DNA of 64,000 bases from Mikania micrantha (taxonomy: Eukaryota; Streptophyta; Magnoliopsida; Asterales; Asteraceae), in contig CM018690.1 in NCBI GenBank assembly GCA_009363875.1, positions 17,191,692 to 17,255,691 of the forward strand, in the 5' to 3' direction. Of this stretch, positions 10,214 through 20,185 are shown piece after piece. The position numbers and the translations under genes are program-made. Below the pieces are notes generated by a model that was given only the letters and a program-made list of their open reading frames with translations, had not been told where the DNA came from and did no database searches. The first letter of the stretch is position 1. The number at the start of each line of letters is the position of its first letter.

Positions 10214-13200
10214 TTAACGTGCGCTCTCAGTGTTAGCAGTAGCTGTTTTGAATAGATGAGGATATTTCTTCATCATTTGGTCTTCCCGTTCCCATGTGAA
10301 TTCAGGACCACGTCTTGAATTCCATCGGACTTTGACTATCGGAATCTTGCTTTGCTTCAGTTGTTTGACCTCTCGGTCCATGATTTCAGCTGGTTCTTCA
10401 ATGAATCGCAACTGTTCATCTACTTGTATTTCTTCCAACGGTACAATCAATGTCTCATCAGATAGACATTTCTTTAAGTTCGACACATGAAACACATCAT
10501 GAACTCCACTGAGTTCATTAGGTAGTTTGAGTTGGTACGCAACCGGACCAATCCTTTTCAAAATCTCAAAAGGTCCTACGTAACGTGGACTAAGCTTCCC
10601 GCGCTTGCCGAATCGTATCACACCTTTCCAAGGTGATACTTTTAGAAGAACTCTGTCTCCCACTTGAAATTCCAACGACTTGCGACGTTTGTCTGCATAA
10701 CTCTTCTGGCGATCCCGAGCCGCTGCCATACGGTTCCGGATTTGAACTATTTTCTCTGTCGTCTCGTGCACCAGTTCAGGACCTGTTATCTGACTGTCAC
10801 CAATTTCAGCCCAGCAAACTGGTGAACGACATTTACGACCATACAAAGCTTCAAACGGCGCTGCTTGAATACTTGTATGATAACTATTATTGTAAGAGAA
10901 TTTCACTAACGGTAAATGATTCTCCCAGCTGTCACCAAAGTCAATTACACAAGCTCGTAACATATCCTCGAGCGTTTGAATCGTTCGTTCACTTTGACCG
11001 TCGGTCTGTGGATGATAAGCGGTACTCATATCCAAGTGAGTCCCCAATGACTTATGAAGAGATTTCCAAAAGTTGGAAGTAAATCGGGCATCCCGATCTG
11101 ATATGATAGAGATTGGCACGCCATGCCGTGCTACTACTTCCTTGATGTAAATGCGAGTCAATTTCTCCATCTTGTCAGTTTCCTTGATTGCTAAGAAGTG
11201 TGCAGATTTCGTTAATCGATCGACAATTACCCATATCGTATCACAACCACTCGGTGTACGAGGTAACTTAGTAATGAAATCCATCGAAATCTGTTCCCAT
11301 TTCCACATCGGTATCTCTGGTTGTTGCAGTAAACCAGATGGCTTCTGATATTCAACTTTGACTTTCGAACAAGTCAAACATTTGCTAACGTACTTAGCAA
11401 TATCCGCTTTCATGTGAGGCCACCAATACAGTGCCTTCAAGTCATGGTACATCTTGTCTGATCCCGGATGGACTGAATATCTGGACTTGTGCGCTTCGTC
11501 CATCACGAGTTCCCTTAAACCTCCATACAAAGGTATCCACATTCGATTAATGAAATAACGAATTCCGTCAGGATTCGCATCCAACTGTTCTTCCATTCCC
11601 CTTAAAGATTCCTGTATCAAATTTTCCTTTTTCAAAGCCTCGATCTGAGCACTGCGTACCTTGTCAGGTAAGTCAGTATGTATTGTCATCATAAGTGCAC
11701 GAACCCGTCTTGTTGAAGTTTCCTTTCTGCTTAAAGCATCGGCTACCACATTAGCCTTTCCCGGGTGATACTTAATCGCACACTCATAATCGTTCAACAA
11801 CTCAACCCATCGTCGTTGCCTCATATTAAGCTCCTTCTGATCAAAGATATGTTGCAAACTCTTATGATCAGTGTAAATAGTACACTTAGTTCCATACAGA
11901 TAATGCCTCCAAATCTTCAAGGCAAAAACCACTACTCCTAACTCCAAGTCATGAGTAGTGTAATTCTTTTCGTGCGTTCTTAGTTGTCTGGAAGCATAAG
12001 CGATCACTTTATCACGTTGCATCAACACACATCCCAAACCTTGTGCAGATGCATCACAATACACCACAAAGTCTTCCGTCCCTTCCGGTAAGGACAGAAT
12101 CGGTGCGCTGCAAAGCTTCTGTTTCAATAACTGAAACGCAGTTTCCTGTTTATCCGTCCAGTTATACTTTGTTCCCTTGTGCGTAAGAGCTGTAAGTGGT
12201 TGAGCGATCTTTGAGAAACCTTCAATGAATCGTCGATAATAACCCGCCAAACCAAGGAATTGTCGTACCTCGGTAGGGGTCTTTGGCGCTTCCCAATTCT
12301 TAATCGCTTCAATCTTCGCTGGATCAACATGTATACCCTTTTCATTAACTATATGACCCAGAAATTGTACTTCTCGCATCCAGAAATCACATTTCGAAAA
12401 TTTAGCGTACAATTGTTCTTGTTTCAATAGTTCTAGCAGTAATCGAAGATGTTCAGCGTGTTCCTCCTCAGACTGTGAATAGATGAGAATGTCATCAATG
12501 AAAACAATGACAAACTTATCAAGATAAGGTTTACAAACACGATTCATGAGATCCATGAATACAGCTGGAGCGTTTGTCAACCCAAATGGCATGACCAAGA
12601 ACTCATAATGGCCATATCGTGTCCTGAATGCTGTCTTCGGAATATCCTCCTCCTGAACTCTTAGTTGATGATAACCCGACCTGAGATCAATCTTCGAGTA
12701 GTAACTCGAACCTTGCAACTGATCGAACAGATCGTCAATTCTGGGTAACGGATACCGGTTCTTGATAGTAACTTTATTCAATTCCCGGTAATCGATACAC
12801 ATACGGAAAGTCCCGTCCTTCTTCTTTACAAACAAAACTGGAGCTCCCCACGGTGAAAAACTAGGTCGTATGAAACCCTTATCCAACAACTCTTGCAATT
12901 GTGTGGATAACTCTTGCATCTCTGACGGTGCAAGTCGATAAGGCGCCCTAGCTATCGGTGCTGCATCTGGTGTAAGATCAATTCGGAATTCCACCTGTCT
13001 GATAGGCGGTAATCCCGGCAAGTCTTCTGGAAATACCTCCGGAAATTCACAAACTACGGGTATATCTTCTATCTTCTTCTCAGCTACTGGCTTTTCAGTT
13101 ATAAGGGCTATAACTGCCGTATGACCCTTACGTAGGCACTTGTGTGCTTTCATACAAGATATGAGACGCAGTGGCGTACTGCTCTTCTCGCCTTGTACAT

Positions 13201-13834
13201 ATAATGTCTCTCCCTGCGGAAGAGGTATGCGAACGATCTTTTCATGGCATACGATTTTAGCCTGGTTCTTGGACAACCAGTCCATGCCAATAACTACATC
13301 AAAACTGCCTAAGGCAATAGGCATAAGATCGATTTCTAATGTTTGACCCATCAAATCAAGGATACATCTCTTAAAGATATTTTCCACTACTATTAACTTA
13401 CCATCAGCTAACTCCACAGTGTATGGACTATCTAAGGCAGTGGGACTAACATTTAGCAACTTAGCAAGTGAACTAGATACAAAACTCCGATCGGCACCGG
13501 TGTCAAATAACATAGAGGCATAGTGATTATTTAAGAGGAACGTACCCGTGACAATGTTGGGATCCTCCCGCGCTTGACGTCCTCCAATCACAAACGCCCT
13601 GCCTCTAGCACCATTGTTGTTGTTGTGGTTGTTATTGTTGTTGTTGTTGTTGTTGTTGGTGCCATTTCCATTACCGTTGCCATTTCCATTGCCATTGGCA
13701 TTATTGTCCCCGCCTTTCTTGAGCTGTGGGCAATCTTTCTTAAAATGCCCCATTTTGCCACACTCAAAACAACCCTTCTGAGCGTTGTTCTGGTTATTGT
13801 TCTGGTTGTTGTTGTTCTGTAGCTCCCGCGACAA
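10214..13834 (-). CDS. pol polyprotein of element 2 (PR-RT-RH-IN-chromodomain)
   Basis: The longest open frame in the window, 1206 codons counted from a TTG that is not a true start; it is entered from gag. The order is CCHC knuckle CFECGKMGHFKKDC (residues about 22-35), an Asn/Gly-rich linker, and aspartic protease with DTGAD at about 111. The reverse transcriptase has FIDDIL near 445 and RNase H starts with YCDAS near 593. The integrase has an HHCC zinc region at about 788-815 and the DDE acidic residues in DTIWVIVD, SDRDARF and SERTIQTLEDML. A GPF/Y-type module (VGPFEILKRIGPVAYQL) near 1088 and a chromodomain-like tail ending KYPHLF follow. The tail places it in the chromovirus group, most like Tekay/Del. 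No internal stop is present, so this copy could supply enzymes to defective relatives. Confidence 0.95.
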   Translation of the reverse strand: MSRELQNNNNQNNNQNNAQKGCFECGKMGHFKKDCPQLKKGGDNNANGNGNGNGNGNGTNNNNNNNNNNHNNNNGARGRAFVIGGRQAREDPNIVTGTFLLNNHYASMLFDTGADRSFVSSSLAKLLNVSPTALDSPYTVELADGKLIVVENIFKRCILDLMGQTLEIDLMPIALGSFDVVIGMDWLSKNQAKIVCHEKIVRIPLPQGETLYVQGEKSSTPLRLISCMKAHKCLRKGHTAVIALITEKPVAEKKIEDIPVVCEFPEVFPEDLPGLPPIRQVEFRIDLTPDAAPIARAPYRLAPSEMQELSTQLQELLDKGFIRPSFSPWGAPVLFVKKKDGTFRMCIDYRELNKVTIKNRYPLPRIDDLFDQLQGSSYYSKIDLRSGYHQLRVQEEDIPKTAFRTRYGHYEFLVMPFGLTNAPAVFMDLMNRVCKPYLDKFVIVFIDDILIYSQSEEEHAEHLRLLLELLKQEQLYAKFSKCDFWMREVQFLGHIVNEKGIHVDPAKIEAIKNWEAPKTPTEVRQFLGLAGYYRRFIEGFSKIAQPLTALTHKGTKYNWTDKQETAFQLLKQKLCSAPILSLPEGTEDFVVYCDASAQGLGCVLMQRDKVIAYASRQLRTHEKNYTTHDLELGVVVFALKIWRHYLYGTKCTIYTDHKSLQHIFDQKELNMRQRRWVELLNDYECAIKYHPGKANVVADALSRKETSTRRVRALMMTIHTDLPDKVRSAQIEALKKENLIQESLRGMEEQLDANPDGIRYFINRMWIPLYGGLRELVMDEAHKSRYSVHPGSDKMYHDLKALYWWPHMKADIAKYVSKCLTCSKVKVEYQKPSGLLQQPEIPMWKWEQISMDFITKLPRTPSGCDTIWVIVDRLTKSAHFLAIKETDKMEKLTRIYIKEVVARHGVPISIISDRDARFTSNFWKSLHKSLGTHLDMSTAYHPQTDGQSERTIQTLEDMLRACVIDFGDSWENHLPLVKFSYNNSYHTSIQAAPFEALYGRKCRSPVCWAEIGDSQITGPELVHETTEKIVQIRNRMAAARDRQKSYADKRRKSLEFQVGDRVLLKVSPWKGVIRFGKRGKLSPRYVGPFEILKRIGPVAYQLKLPNELSGVHDVFHVSNLKKCLSDETLIVPLEEIQVDEQLRFIEEPAEIMDREVKQLKQSKIPIVKVRWNSRRGPEFTWEREDQMMKKYPHLFKTATANTESAR

Positions 13835-14790
13835 TCCTTAGCCGCATGCCCAATCTTGCCACACCTCTGGCACTTAGCTCTCTCACATTGGTTACCTGCA
13901 TGATGGTAACCACACCTGTTGCACTTGGGGTGTTTGCCAATATATCCCCCCGATGATGATGATTGCTGACCACTGCTTGAACCATGATAAGACTTGTTTG
14001 AGTCTTGTTTCCGGTTTTGCTGATATGATTGTTGGTTGTTACCCTTGAAATTGTTACCTTCCCACTTTCTCTTATGATCTCCCACCTTGGTAGCAGATGT
14101 TCGTTTAGGCAGAGTCCCCTGTAACACTGCCTGATCAGTAAGCTGATGTGCTAAACGAACAGCTTGTTGGATGGTGGTGGGATTTGCTGAAGTCACCAAC
14201 CCCTGAATCTGAGGCACTAGTCCTCCAATGTACCTTTCAATCCACTTACTGGCTGGAGTAGCCATGTGTGGTAGCAGTCTGGCCAACTCATGTGACCTGG
14301 TCGTGTACTCTTCAATGTTTGACCCCTCCATCTTGAGGTGCCAATATTCCTCTTCCAACTTCTGCATTTCACTGCGAGGACCGTACTCCTCTCGCAGTAA
14401 AGTTTTGAAATCATTCCATGTTAAGGCATTTGCCTCACCCAATCCCAGAGTCTGAACATTCGAGTTCCACCAGGTTAATGCTGGACCCTCCAATGTTCCC
14501 GTTGCAAACTTCACTTTGCTCTCGTTGGGGCAGTTGCACATTTCAAACACCGACTCAGCCTTTTCAATCCACCGAAGGAGTCCAATGGCCCCCTCCGACC
14601 CTTTGAAATTGTGAGGTTTGCAGTCCAAGAACATCTTGAACGTGCAGACTTGTGGGTTAACCAACCCCCCAGCTGGACCATGTGGTCCTGTGTTATGTGT
14701 CTGAGCATACTGTGCAATAGCCTCTGCGACTCTGCTATTAATTAGCTCGTTGAGCTCAGCGACTGTCATGTGAACGTTTCCCTCAGCCAT
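13588..14790 (-). CDS. gag of element 2
   Basis: Capsid/nucleocapsid protein. The start is taken at the ATG at 14790 (MAEGNVHMTV...); the 25 residues upstream are in frame but look like leader. The capsid core has LLRWIEKAESVF, ALTWWNSNVQTLGLG and YIGGLVPQIQ. One CCHC knuckle, CQRCGKIGHAAKDC, follows a CNRCGYHHAGNQC half-knuckle. After the knuckle (about 13830) the frame continues only as an out-of-phase reading of pol, so true gag sequence ends near there. Moving into pol needs a one-base change of frame. In element 3 gag and pol are in one frame, so a single-base deletion here is likelier than programmed frameshifting. No classical slippery heptamer was seen. Confidence 0.88.
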   Translation of the reverse strand: MAEGNVHMTVAELNELINSRVAEAIAQYAQTHNTGPHGPAGGLVNPQVCTFKMFLDCKPHNFKGSEGAIGLLRWIEKAESVFEMCNCPNESKVKFATGTLEGPALTWWNSNVQTLGLGEANALTWNDFKTLLREEYGPRSEMQKLEEEYWHLKMEGSNIEEYTTRSHELARLLPHMATPASKWIERYIGGLVPQIQGLVTSANPTTIQQAVRLAHQLTDQAVLQGTLPKRTSATKVGDHKRKWEGNNFKGNNQQSYQQNRKQDSNKSYHGSSSGQQSSSSGGYIGKHPKCNRCGYHHAGNQCERAKCQRCGKIGHAAKDCRGSYRTTTTRTITRTTLRRVVLSVAKWGILRKIAHSSRKAGTIMPMAMEMATVMEMAPTTTTTTTITTTTTTMVLEAGRL

Positions 14791-15040
14791 TTGTTTCCTA
14801 TTTACAAGAAATGTTAGCGCGTATTCAAAATCAAATTTGACATGTGTAGGTAAAACAACAAACACAACAGGTAATATAAATCAACACAATTGTTGGAAAT
14901 AAATAATAACTCTTCAATAGATAGAAACTTTCTTTGAGTACAATACTTTTGAAATGAAACATACTTTTCAAACTACTAATGTAGGAACACAACCCGTTCC
15001 TAATAAGTTTAAACAAAACAAGAAAGAAAAGAAAAGAAAA

Positions 15041-15667
15041 TCAATCGTCCTCAACAGTGGATTCAGGATCGGACTCAACAACTGGTGCTGGTTCCTCCTC
15101 CTCATCCTCATCCTGTTCCTCATTCTCAGAGGCCACTAAATCCTCCAAAGCTTCAACCCTGCCTGCCAAGATCTCCTCTCGGTTCTCTGACTCTTCTAGA
15201 CGACCAATCAAATTGATCATCTCATCACGCATATCATGAACCAGATGGGCAAGATTATCCTGCCTCTCAATAGCATCCCATAATTCCTGAGATCTCTGTG
15301 CTATCCTATCTTCTGCTACCTCCAGATCCTCGCGCAATTTGGCGATCTCCTCGGCGTCCGTCCTTTGCCTCTTAGGCTCAGGAGCATCTAGTACTGGTGG
15401 TAAATGTGTAGAAGGTCCCTCAGCAGGGATCTGCTGAATGCCCTCCTCCGACTCCTCCTCCGGATCCTCGTCCGGATCCTCGTCCGGATCCTCGTCTGGA
15501 TCCTCCTCCGGGTCCTCGTCCGGATCCTCCTCCGGATCTGAGTCATCCTGCTCATATGGTGGAGGTGGTGGAATAGGTGGTGGTGGTGATGACGGTGGTG
15601 CCGGAACTATCGGCTCCTCGTCCTCGGAATCATCAATAATAATATAAGGTACCGATGATGATGCCAT
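15041..15667 (-). CDS. ORF-X2, extra ORF between PBS and gag of element 2
   Basis: Unknown protein of 208 residues from the ATG at 15667 (MASSSVPYIIIDDSEDEEP...); 19 further in-frame upstream residues are probably leader. In order: an N-terminal YIIIDDSEDEE motif matching the SUMO-interaction pattern (hydrophobic core followed by acidic/Ser residues), a proline-rich stretch, a run of DPDEDPEED repeats, and a basic EPKRQRTD motif. Then comes a coiled coil of about 90 residues (EIAKLREDLEVAEDRIAQR onward), and a Glu-rich tail ending STVEDD. Position, basic motif, coiled coil and acidic DEDP repeats match ORF-X1 and ORF-X3, but their order differs, so homology is probable rather than proven. No enzymatic motif. 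Confidence 0.72.
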   Translation of the reverse strand: MASSSVPYIIIDDSEDEEPIVPAPPSSPPPPIPPPPPYEQDDSDPEEDPDEDPEEDPDEDPDEDPDEDPEEESEEGIQQIPAEGPSTHLPPVLDAPEPKRQRTDAEEIAKLREDLEVAEDRIAQRSQELWDAIERQDNLAHLVHDMRDEMINLIGRLEESENREEILAGRVEALEDLVASENEEQDEDEEEEPAPVVESDPESTVEDD

Positions 15668-15835
15668 GCCTGTTACATAATACCATATGTAAGTGCAGTG
15701 CCATGGAATATGTAAACAAGTCAATTACATAATGTCATATGTAATTTCTAAGCAATATGTATAAGCAGATGTGTCTAATGTCTAACAGTCATAGTCTAAG
15801 TCTACAAATGCAAACCTAGTTCGTTATAACCAATG

Positions 15836-15847
15836 TCTCTGATACCA
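15836..15847 (-). promoter_or_regulatory. Primer binding site (tRNA-iMet), element 2
   Basis: Minus strand TGGTATCAGAGA, eleven bases matching the initiator tRNA-Met 3' end, three bases from the LTR starting at 15851. Confidence 0.9.
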
Positions 15848-15850
15848 ATC

Positions 15851-17465
15851 TGTCACACCCCCAATTTTCAACTAACGGAATCATACCGTTTGGGAACGTG
15901 ACAAACCAGGATCTCAGATCATTAGACATAGCGAAGACCTCTATATGAATTTCAAAACATACTTTGGTCTTTAAATATAACATCAGAGTTTACAAAAATT
16001 GCGGAAGCGTTTAAAACCATTAACAGTTGTAAAGTAAACATTACAAAACACAATACTTAAATGTTCAAATTCAAATATCCAAAATGTTTAAAAATGCATG
16101 CGACTCTATCTCCTAGTCCATGCCATCTTTAATGCGCGCCTTAGCGTCCTGAGAAAACATGTAAATCAAGTCAACACAAAGGTTGGTGCATAACACAGGT
16201 TTTAATCATTCATAATGTTCAAAACAACAGTTTGAATAATAAGATTGTAGATAACATAATCACACATGCACAGTCATGATAGCTAGTCATATAAACTATT
16301 TACATAAGTGTTCGACACCGAAGCTGACGGATTGCCATGCTATAGCATGTTTTCGCCTTGCCACTATTGTCTATCACAACAATAGTAAAATTGTGTTTGG
16401 TCAGTCAAACACCTGCGTAGATCACATCTACCAGGTGAGGTTTGTCAAACCTAATAGATCTATTTCCAACTACCACGCTTTGCATTACAGCAAACTAAAC
16501 GGTTCGAGGTGTGTAAGGACTTTCAAGTTGATATGTTGTCACATAATGTAAACAGCTAACTCATGCAAGTGATATGTATCTAAAAACAGTTTGTTGCACA
16601 TGTTTTCTCCCCCAAAACAGTTTAAAATAAGAAAGGGGCCGTGTACGCACCTTTGAGTTTAGCAGAATGATCACACACTAAAAGCTCGTGTAAGGAATCC
16701 TCCTACGAAGAATCTGTTTTTAAACAATAACCTAGTGTTATTCAGAATGTCGTTTTGTGCTTGAAATCACATACGTGTCATCACACGTATGTTAAAGTGT
16801 CAGAAATGTGCATACGTATATACGCGTGCCTTTGAAATCGTTTAAATAAAATCATATTTGAATTTATTTAAATAATCATAATTATACGCGATTTCATTTT
16901 CGGTTTAAAATACAAATTTTATTATTCTAATTCGTCCGGAATTGAATTCTGGTTCTAACGCAATTCGAATGGCTCGAATCGGAGTTAAAACGAGTGAAAT
17001 ATGAGTAAAACACTAAAATAACCTTAAAACCCAAAAATTGGTTGGAACCGGGATCGAACCCGCGACCCCCCCATCCACCGCACACACTGCTTACCATCTA
17101 ATCTGCTTCAACTTTTGTTAACCTAACCCATTTTAAATGGTTTTATCTTTCAACTGTCGGGTTTCCCCTTATCCAACAAACCGAATCAATTTTTGTTCCA
17201 ATTGATCCATAAATCGAATTCGATCAACCTCAATACCATAGGGTTTTTATCACTTAATCTATTCCGAACCTTCTTACATAGTTTAACTCATTCATTAACT
17301 CGTTCAAAGTAAAAAAATCCCTAATTAGTTCACAAGTAAAGAGCCCTAGATCACGAAATCATGAAATTCGATCTTATGAATTCGAATTGAGATGTGCTTA
17401 TGCTTAATCGGAGCTTTCTGAAACTAGTTATAACCATTAATTTCATTCTTAATCTTATTTGATGC
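15851..17465 (-). repeat. 5' LTR of element 2, U5-side part
   Basis: Same sequence as 6912 onward with a handful of differences (for example an extra 9 bp near 17395). It is interrupted at 17466 by element 3. The last five bases, GATGC, are the target-site duplication repeated at 37728-37732. Confidence 0.95.
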
Positions 17466-20150
17466 TGTCACACCCCCAAATTCCCACTCGTGGTGTCAGT
17501 CCACGTGGGTGTGACGTGGCCAGGATCATATCTCATGGTCATATAGAACGACTCTATATGAGTTTCACATTCACACAGATTTGCAAAATAACATAATTTC
17601 ATTTAATATGCAGCGGAAAATGTTTCAACATCATAAGTAAATAAGTTTGCAGCGGAAAGTAAATTGTTTAACAGACACTACATAGTTTAAATTGTTTTAA
17701 AACACATCCAATGCACACAATGCCTAGGACAAGAGTCTATATGCAAGCCAGACTCCTTAAAGCTTCCTTGTGCGCATCCTAGCGTGTGCTCCATTAATTA
17801 CCTGAGAATACATGCGAAAAGTGTCAACTAAAAAGTTGGTGAGTTCACAGGTTTAGACAGACTGAAAAGTAAACAGACATATACTGGGTATGTTAAGTTT
17901 AGTTGTTGGATACTACGATCCGTGGAGTGTGTCAGTTCATCTTACCGAAACTAGACTGTTTCCGTTTGCCTCCGCGAGTCATCGCTGAACTCGCAATTCA
18001 CATCGAAATTACACTCGTTATGACCTCCAGTCAACATTGGTGCCGAGTGGGGCTAGTCAAACCCAGTAGTACTACGTAATTACGACTCGTTTGTCTACAC
18101 AACTAACGGTAAGGATAAGTGAGGACTTTAAGCGATAATAGTTACACTCGAAAATGGTTTTCACAACATACCAGTCATATATCTAAAACAGTTGCATTGT
18201 ATTCTCACCCCAATAGTTTAGCAAAACAGTTAAAGAGTAAAGTGGGGCCGTAAACTCACCTGAGTTAAGTAGTGCGTGTTCTTCACGAGAACAGTGTAGC
18301 TCGCCGGCTAGTGGTTACCTATATCACATAGGTACCATAAGTTTGTGTTTGCATACATGTGGGTCTCACGGGACCGTGTTTGAGTTCAACAACTCCAAGT
18401 TGTTTTGTGGGTCGCGTTGACCGTGTTTGACCGTGTTGACCGTGTTTGACCTAACGACCCGTTGGTGACGGTTTTGGATCAAGTGTGTGTGTAACGTGCG
18501 GCTTAGTGTCGTGTGAAGTGTACGGATACCAAAATCACTTTCGTGAGGAAACTTACTATTTATAGTAAGTTCCTACTTTAGGGAAGTTTCCACATTTGGC
18601 AATTCAGGCAATAAATCATAATCCGATTATTCTATTATACATATTTATCCTAAGTGAGCATGTTATCACATAGCACATCGTTACACATAGCCGGTTTAGC
18701 ATGGTTTGCACATAAAAGTTTCTATAATTAGAAAGTTACAAAATAAACATGTGTCACTAAGTCTAGCTAACAATCTCATCATTTCGTCGTTATCCTAGAT
18801 CAAAATAGCCGTTAATCGTATTCATTACAACAACCATGTCATCATTTATAGACTTTGTGAAATAAAGTTACTATTCCTAGTACTATTCATAAAAATCATT
18901 CAATTCTAACACATCAATAACCATCCTTTTAGTTTCTAAACATTATTTTGAACATAACTTATAGATCTAAACACATGCATTAAACCATTTCATCATAAAT
19001 CAATATTTCATGATATTAAAGTTACCACAATTTGTAAAAATCACATTGTTGACATATCTTGCTATTCATAACACTTCTAGATCTCATAAATCATATCCAA
19101 TAACATTTCAATATCAAACTTCATGATTTTCCACCTAGATCCTACATGTATGTTGCTAAATGTGCCTATTTCATAATTACATCAACAAATCCATCATCAT
19201 ATTCAATCAAAATCGTCATAGATCATCGAATAACATAGAAACATCATCAACCCATATTCAAACTAGAGAAAATTCGTGTGTGTGTGAATCTAGTGTGTTC
19301 ATGCAAGCTTTGAACCTTACATGTGGGTTTGTGTGTGTTGCATATGTGTTTTATGCTACATAGTCACAAGATCTACCTTCCAAGGCTTCAATCGGGTTGA
19401 GATGGTGAATGAGCAGCCTCTTGAGCTCCTGGAATCGCTCTTTGATTAGTGCAAGTAGTGATGATGGTGATGACAAAGCCTCCCAAGCCTTCCTTGATCT
19501 TCCCAAGCTTCAAAACTCTCAATAATGGCTTCCAATGTCTTCAAGTGAGTGTGATGGGAGTGATAGCAGGTGATAATGGGGTTTAAATAGTGAAGTTTAC
19601 GTATGAGATTGGTTAAAAGGGGTATGGTAAGGTAATCATGAGATTTACAAGATTTTGTTAGTTGTCAGAGAAGCCAGGCGTAACGCCTGTCGAGAGCTGT
19701 TGGAAACCAGGCGTTACGCGCGGGGTAACCAGATGAGAGGCGCTCTACCCTCATCCGCGCGCATCGCCAAAGTTAGGATCCCCGGGTCAGGCGTACCGCC
19801 TGGACCCTGGATCCGGCCCAATTTTGCCCATTTTCAAGTTTTGACCCATTTTTTGCGTATTTCTCGATTACGGACATCGTTTCGAGACATATGAGCATCG
19901 TTTCTTCTATTTTTAGATCCTTTAGATCCTAAGGTAGCATATGTGGACTATGGTTTGATCCGTTCACCAATGTTCGTTATTCAAGACACGTGTGTGCGTT
20001 TTTCGATAATTCCTCGAATTATATGTGTTTGGACTGTTGTGCCACGTGTCACACTAAACATTCAAAATTCCAGTGCCACGTAAGAAATAATAATATACAT
20101 TATTATTAAAAATAGTATAAATGCTAACCTGGAATTTGCGAGGTGTCACA
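17466..20150 (-). repeat. 3' LTR of element 3 (2685 bp)
   Basis: Plus-strand ends TGTCACACCCCCAAATTCCC and GCGAGGTGTCACA. The polypurine tract on its internal side reads CTGGGGGATGA on the minus strand. A GC-rich palindrome cluster (AGGCGTAACGCCT, AGGCGTACCGCCT) lies at about 19670-19805. A TATA-like CTATTTAAAC lies at 19581-19590, downstream of it in the sense direction. Confidence 0.95.
19581..19590 (-). promoter_or_regulatory. TATA-like box in LTR of element 3
   Basis: Minus strand CTATTTAAAC, about 565 bases into the LTR and about 80 bases downstream of the GCGTAACGC palindrome cluster. The partner copy is at about 37159-37168. Placement fits an LTR promoter but no transcription start can be shown. 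Confidence 0.35.
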
Positions 20151-20185
20151 TCATCCCCCAGTTAATAAGAATTTCGTCCCGAAAT

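Noticed and set aside
13574..13822. Val/Ile-rich open frame on the plus strand
   Set aside because: Antisense shadow of the Asn/Gly-rich linker in pol of element 2.
13800..13840. Programmed -1 frameshift between gag and pol in element 2
   Set aside because: No slippery heptamer with a following stem was seen, and the related element 3 is in one frame.
15438..15647. Ser/Gly-rich plus-strand frame
   Set aside because: Antisense shadow of the DEDP repeats of ORF-X2.
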